DNA from: Dugong dugon | Taxonomy: Eukaryota; Chordata; Mammalia; Sirenia; Dugongidae | Direction of reading: 5' to 3' | NCBI GenBank assembly: GCA_030035585.1 | Contig: CM057460.1 | Location: forward strand, 126,588,714 to 126,652,713 | DNA length: 64,000 bases | Part shown: positions 59,285-64,000 of the stretch, in pieces | How the letters are laid out: each line of letters opens with the position of its first letter | Numbering within the stretch: position 1 is the stretch's first letter | Program-made: the position numbers and the translations under genes | Notes under the pieces: model-generated | The model's database searches: none | What the model saw: only the letters and a program-made list of their open reading frames with translations | Told to the model about the DNA's origin: nothing

Positions 59285-59545
59285 TATTCTTTTCTAAAAT
59301 TGCACAAGTAATTTACATTATAGAAAAAACAGAAAATATAAGAAAATAAAATTCACCTGATACCCCCTGCTAGGGATAATAATTTTTGAAAGACATATTT
59401 AATTGGTATATAGTATCTTTGCAAATCTATCTATTGTTAGATTTTTTCCCCCCTCATAGAGCATTATATTGTGAACATCTTTCAGTGTAAATAAATGAAC
59501 TTCTCAGCAACATTTTAAGTAGCTGCATAGTATTCTATTATTTGT
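59285..59545 (-). mobile_element. Ancient LINE tail (L1ME/HAL1-like), antisense
   Basis: The phrases cacaagtaatttacattata, gaaaaaacagaaaatataag, attgtgaacatctttcagtg and gtagctgcatagtattctat match the order in the 53330-53760 fragment. Confidence 0.5.
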
Positions 59546-60284
59546 ATGTCGTCTTCTTTCCTTATTTCTCTTTTGGTAAATATGTGTTTTTCCTTCCACT
59601 AATTCTTCAGCAATACATTTCATTTTAAGTCTATATTTAAACTATCTGATAGATACTAACATGTTAGCTAATTAAAGTCAGGAATGTAAATCTTGGAAAT
59701 GCTGTCCATATAAATCCTGTTAGAGAGAATTCTGGTAACTGTGAAGGTAGTTATTTTTTATTGCAGGGTTAACAGCTTATTATTGCAGGGTTAACAGCCT
59801 TTTCCAGGGATTAACATGTTTGGACATATAGTTTGGAATATCTTCTAAAACTGTGTGTATGTTTATGAATTCATGAAGTTCTCAAACCAAGAGATATTGC
59901 TCCCTCCCCTTCTAACCTTTCCCTTCCTCTCTTGTTTATGATGAAATAGAAATGCATCTTTTAGACATACCTCCTTTTATGTTGAAGAGTTCCAGTCCAT
60001 ACAACTTAAAAGGGTTATTTTATCCAAATTTAAAATGCTGCCACTTCCTTGGTGATGGCAACACCATAAATACCCCAAAACAACTCACTTGTAATTCTAG
60101 GCAATAAAAAAGAATAGAATTTATGGAATGAACAAAGGCTTATGAAATTTTCCAGGCAAAAGAGACTTCAGAAATCCTTCAGCTCTCTAAGTTTACTGAT
60201 GAGAAAATCAGGCCCGGTAAGATTCAGTGATCTGTAAGTTAACAGCCAGACAAGAACCCAGCCTGACAGTAAAGGAGGAAATAC
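59546..60284. other. COMMD10 intron, mostly unassigned
   Basis: Contains a 22-base tandem duplication (ttgcagggttaacagc at 59761 and 59783). A MIR-like patch is possible at 60165-60265 (tactgatgagaaaatcaggc). Nothing else recognised. Confidence 0.5.
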
Positions 60285-60460
60285 TGGACTTGGAGTAAGA
60301 AGACTGAGTTCAAATTCTTGGACTGAATCATTCTGAGGCACATTTCCCAATTTGAAAATGTGGCTATAAATACCTTCTTCACAGGATTGTTGATAGGTGA
60401 TATCTGTTTAATGCCTATTATGATGACTCTCACATAGTAGGGACCTAATGTTAATATTAA
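60285..60460 (+). mobile_element. MIR SINE
   Basis: The phrases ggacttggagtaagaagact, gagttcaaattcttggactg, tttcccaatttgaaaatgtg and ttcttcacaggattgttgat follow the sense MIR order. Confidence 0.75.
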
Positions 60461-60604
60461 TTGAATTTGCATTTGTAATGCTATAGTTTTAACATTACGT
60501 TAGGAACACAATTATTCTGGAAAATATTTTTTTAGGAAAATATTAATTTGGAAAATAGTTGAATACTGGCTTGGTGGTTCATCTAATAGTTTGCTCTTTA
60601 AAAA

Positions 60605-61175
60605 AAAATATATTGTTCAGTAGAATTACCATATGACCCAGCAATTCCACTGTTAGGTATATACCCAAAAGACCTGAAAGCAGTGATGTGAACAGACATA
60701 TGTATACCAATGTTCATTGCTTCACTATTCACAGTCACCAAAAGGTGGAAGCAACTGAAATGTCCATAAACTGATGAATAGATAAACAAAATGTGGTATA
60801 TGCATAGAATGGAATATTACTCAGCCAGAAAGAATGAAGTCCTGATGCATGTCATGGCATGGATGAACCTAGAGGACATTATGCTGAGTGAAATGAGTTA
60901 GTCACAAAAGGACAAATACTGTGTATCACTTATATGAAATAAGAAAATATGTAGAAACCATAAGTTATTAGTAGTTACCAGAGGTGGGGGTCAGGGTGGT
61001 GGAGAATAGGGAGTGCATTGACTGTACGTTAATGGTGGTGGGATAATTTGGAAAGGGATAGCGAGAATGGTTGCACAACTTGAAGAATATAATCAGTGTT
61101 ACTGAATTGTACATGTAGAATTGATGATTTGCTGTATGTTTTGGTGTGTGTTTATAGTAAAAAAAATATTGTTCA
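60605..61175 (+). mobile_element. L1 3' end, sense orientation, with target duplication
   Basis: Sense L1 sequence: attaccatatgacccagcaa, tatacccaaaagacctgaaa, acaaaatgtggtatatgcat, ggaatattactcagccagaa, then the 3' UTR and a short A run near 61160. The flanks atattgttcagt at about 60609-60620 and 61167-61178 are a target duplication. It is the only clearly sense L1 in the window. Confidence 0.85.
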
Positions 61176-61509
61176 GTGGTACATTATTCTGCTTTGTAAC
61201 CAGGCTACTAGAATTGAGACTGAGCTGTCTGTAACCATCACTTTTAAAAAACTACTGCGGCTTTTCTCCTAATTAGTAGAAATGATTCCCAAATGAATAT
61301 AGAGGAAGAATATTACTTCCTTAATTACTAATATTGCATTGTAGGCTACTTGAACTCCCTGTGGGATTTTTGGCCTCTGTTTTCACCCACAGTGACCTTT
61401 CATAGAGTATGTGCTCTGAAAGAAGAAATCCACCAGGCTAGTATGGCAATGTGCCAATTATAGATTTAGTTTTCTATTGTATGAAATCATCTTGCTTTCA
61501 TATCAGCAT

Positions 61510-61640
61510 CTTCAATTATAATACTTTGTATTTACTTAACAGCTTTTAGCTACAGGGCTCAAAGTTCTTTACAGATAGTGAGTCTCAAAACAACCCTTTG
61601 AAGAGGAATACCGTAATCATTTTGTTGTTGTTGTTAAGAG
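61510..61640 (-). mobile_element. MIR SINE, antisense
   Basis: The phrases atactttgtatttacttaac, gctcaaagttctttacagat and aaaacaaccctttgaagagg fit reversed MIR. Confidence 0.65.
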
Positions 61641-61724
61641 AGGAGGAGGATGTCATTTCATTGTTAATGCCAATAAGAGAAGAAATACTCTAATAAAAAT
61701 ATGCTGCTAGTTACAGCATCGTCT

Positions 61725-62530
61725 TTTTTTTAATAGACTTTATTTTTTTACAGCAGTTTTAGGTTTACAAGAAAATTGTACAGAAAGTACAGAGGGTTCC
61801 CACATATCCTTTCTTCCTCCTACACACTATTTCTCCTATTATTAACATCCTGCATCCTGTGGCACATTTGTTAACAATTGATACATTATTATTAACTAAA
61901 GCCCATAGATTGCATTATGGTTCACTCTTTGTATAGTCCTGAGGGTTTTGACAAATGCATAATGTTATGTGTCCAGGATTACAGTATCATACAGAATAGT
62001 TTCACTGCCCTAAAAATGCCCTATGCTTCACCTGTTCATCCCTATTCATCTCTCTCCCCTCCCTCTTAGCCCCTGTCAACCACTGATTGTTTTGCTGTCT
62101 CTATAGTTTTGCCTTTTCTAAAATGTCATTTAGTTGCAATTAGATAGTATGTGGCTTTTTCAGACTGGCTTCTTTCACTTAGCAATATATATTTAAGATT
62201 CTTCCATGTCTTTTTTTTGCTGAATAATACTCTGTTGTATGGATGTACCACAGTTTGTTTATCCATTCACCTATTGGAGGATTTCTTAGTGGCTTTCAAT
62301 TTTTGGCAATTATAAATAAAGCTTCTCTAAACATTTGTGTGCAGATTTCTATATGGATATATGTTTTCAGCTCATTTGAGCAAACACCTAGGAGTATGGT
62401 AAGCCTATGTTTAGCTTTATAAGAAACTGCTAGAACAGGCTATACCATTTTGCATTCCCACCAGCAGTGAATGGGGGTTCCTGTTGCTTCACATCCTTGC
62501 CAGCATTTGGTGTTGTCAGCATGGTCTTAT
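61725..62530 (-). mobile_element. Old L1 3' end (L1MB-like), antisense
   Basis: The phrases taatagactttatttttt, ttaggtttacaagaaaattg, agcccctgtcaaccactgat, ccacagtttgtttatccatt and cattcccaccagcagtgaat are the reversed 3' UTR and ORF2 end of an L1MB-type element. The T run at its left marks the A tail. Confidence 0.82.
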
Positions 62531-63611
62531 TTCCAAATGAAAAACCAAAAGTTGTTCTACCTCATGTGAAAGATAGGTTGGTCACATTTTCACCCCCCTA
62601 TTAATTTGGGAATTCTATCTACTTTTTCTTTTATTATAATGTGTATCACCCTATTTTGATTCTAAATATAATAAAATATGAAAATGGCAAACAAGTGCCT
62701 AGATTAGTTTGAACTGTTTAAATTTATTAAGCCTTGTTTTGCTGTGGACAGATGACTGCAATACTTTTTAGATGTCTTAATTTTGAGAGTGAGCATAGTG
62801 TATCCAGTTACTTATAAGTTACATAATAATCAACTCCTTAGATATTTTAAATTGGCATAGTGATAACTATTTAATGATAAGATTGTTGCCACCTAAGAGT
62901 GTATTTATGCTTCTCTCTATGGTACATATACCCTTTATGAATAAAGTATTACTTAATCTCATATAATTTGGTTTTATGTTTCTTAAGAGTGGTAATCTTT
63001 GAAGATGAGGAAATATTGTGGTGGTTAGGATACAAAACAAATTTAAAAATACAATATAAAATGGATCCTAATAGAAGTAATTCCTAAACAAAATATTTCC
63101 CATGTCATTTCCTGTGACATTGTATTTATGCCAGGAAGCAAACCCATATTTACCTTGGATCAGTTAATGTAGATCAGGGTCATTTGGAGGCTGAGGGGGT
63201 GTCTAACTTCTTCATAATATTATATAAAATTTGCCGGTGGTTGAGATACCTTATTGCCTTTTCTGTAAGTGCTGCCATCTCTATTTTTTAATTCTACTCA
63301 GGCTAGGTGGTTGGGCCAATCAAAGCTGAGTGTGTCAATTAGCTGCAATGCACACAACATAACCATGTTTATTGAGCACGTATATGTGACAAGAGTTATT
63401 CTGTGTACTTTATCTTCTATCCCATTGGACCCTTGACATTAATAAACAGTGAGCCACTTCTTTTATTGGCTCAGAAAGACTGAAAATAATGCATTAACCT
63501 GATAAAGTAGCCATCATACTGCTATAATGATTGCTTTGTCCACCTGTCTTAAGTGAGGTCCATGGCTTGTTCAGTAAACCCTGTTCTCGTACTCTACGTG
63601 GTATTTCAAAT
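62531..63611. other. COMMD10 intron, unassigned
   Basis: About 1.1 kb of AT-rich intron with no assignable repeat or conserved frame. Confidence 0.45.
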
Positions 63612-64000
63612 ACGTGTTTTACTGACTATGCAAAGCCATTTGACTGTGTGGATCATAACAAATTATGGATAACATTGAGAAGAAATGGGAATTCCAGAAT
63701 TGTGCTCATGTGGAACCTGTACATAGAGCAAAAGGCAGTTGTTCAGACAGAACAAGGGCATACTGTGTGGTTTAAAATCAGGAAAGGTGTGTATCAGGGT
63801 TGTATCTTTTCATCATAGGTAGTCTGTATGCTGAGTGAATAATCTGAGAAGCTGGACTCCATGAAGAAGAATGTGGCATCAGGATTGGAGGAAGACTCAT
63901 TAACAACCTGTGATATGTGGATGACACAACTTTGTTTGCTAAAAGTGAAGAAGAGTTGAAGCACTTGCCGATGACGATGAAAGACTTCAGCCTTCAGTAT
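63612..64000 (+). mobile_element. RTE LINE fragment, running off the right edge
   Basis: Starts inside RT (the frame at 63531-63818 contains FTDYAKPFDCVDHNKLWITL) and continues past base 64000. The catalytic box near 63912 reads YVDD directly after a stop codon. It is 5'-truncated and coding-dead. Confidence 0.9.

Noticed and set aside
44143-64000. A final COMMD10 exon in the right part of the window
   Set aside because: I looked for the expected C-terminal codons (a SLEKVLVEF-like start) with an AG/GT or stop context and did not find them; the terminal exon(s) must lie beyond 64000.

Overview
This is mammalian nuclear DNA: AT-rich, packed with retrotransposons, carrying three short spliced exons and no operons or other prokaryote-type features. 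The lineage is almost certainly Afrotheria, and probably elephant or a close relative. Eight AfroSINE-type SINEs are present, and so are nine copies of an RTE (BovB-like) LINE whose 3' tail resembles the AfroSINE tail. Elephant is an inference from the repeats as I recall them, not a database match.

The only host gene I can support is COMMD10, on the + strand. Three internal exons are visible (7586-7696, 9594-9749, 44032-44142), each a whole number of codons with AG/GT borders. Together they encode 126 residues, about residues 45-170 of the roughly 200-residue protein: the end of the helical N-terminal domain and the start of the COMM domain. The first exon(s) lie left of the window. The last ~32 codons lie to the right, because I find no exon in the final 19.9 kb. 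COMMD10 is a subunit of the Commander/CCC complex, which acts in endosomal cargo recycling.

Layout. 1-6900: large antisense LINE-1 (L1-A), running off the left edge, with a tandem-unit 5' UTR. 6.9-9.8 kb: the first two exons with two AfroSINEs and an L2 remnant. 9.8-19.2 kb: old L1 pieces, a solo ERVL/MaLR-type LTR, an RTE fragment, a 2.5 kb dead RTE, a hAT-type MITE, a MIR, an AfroSINE split by an L1, another AfroSINE and a Tigger/MER2-like transposon end. 19.2-29.6 kb: a ~7.5 kb antisense L1 (L1-B) with a MaLR-type element inside its 5' UTR, abutting a 3'-less L1 remnant (L1-C). 29.6-39 kb: old L1s, AfroSINEs, three antisense RTE pieces and a 604-bp solo LTR with a perfect 5-bp target duplication. 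39.3-42.5 kb: a near-full-length antisense RTE. 44.0 kb: third exon. 44-64 kb: intron with SINEs, an unidentified minus-strand retrocopy, a 2.9 kb + strand RTE, an ancient L2-linked repeat, L1 3' ends, and an RTE running off the right edge.

All transposon reading frames seen are broken; none looks able to make a functional protein. I found no convincing undescribed host system. The observations most worth testing concern how these elements might act on COMMD10: long inverted RTE copies flanking the third exon, an L1 5' end 686 bp upstream of the first visible exon, and a 360-codon sense-strand open frame across the repeated L1 5' UTR.
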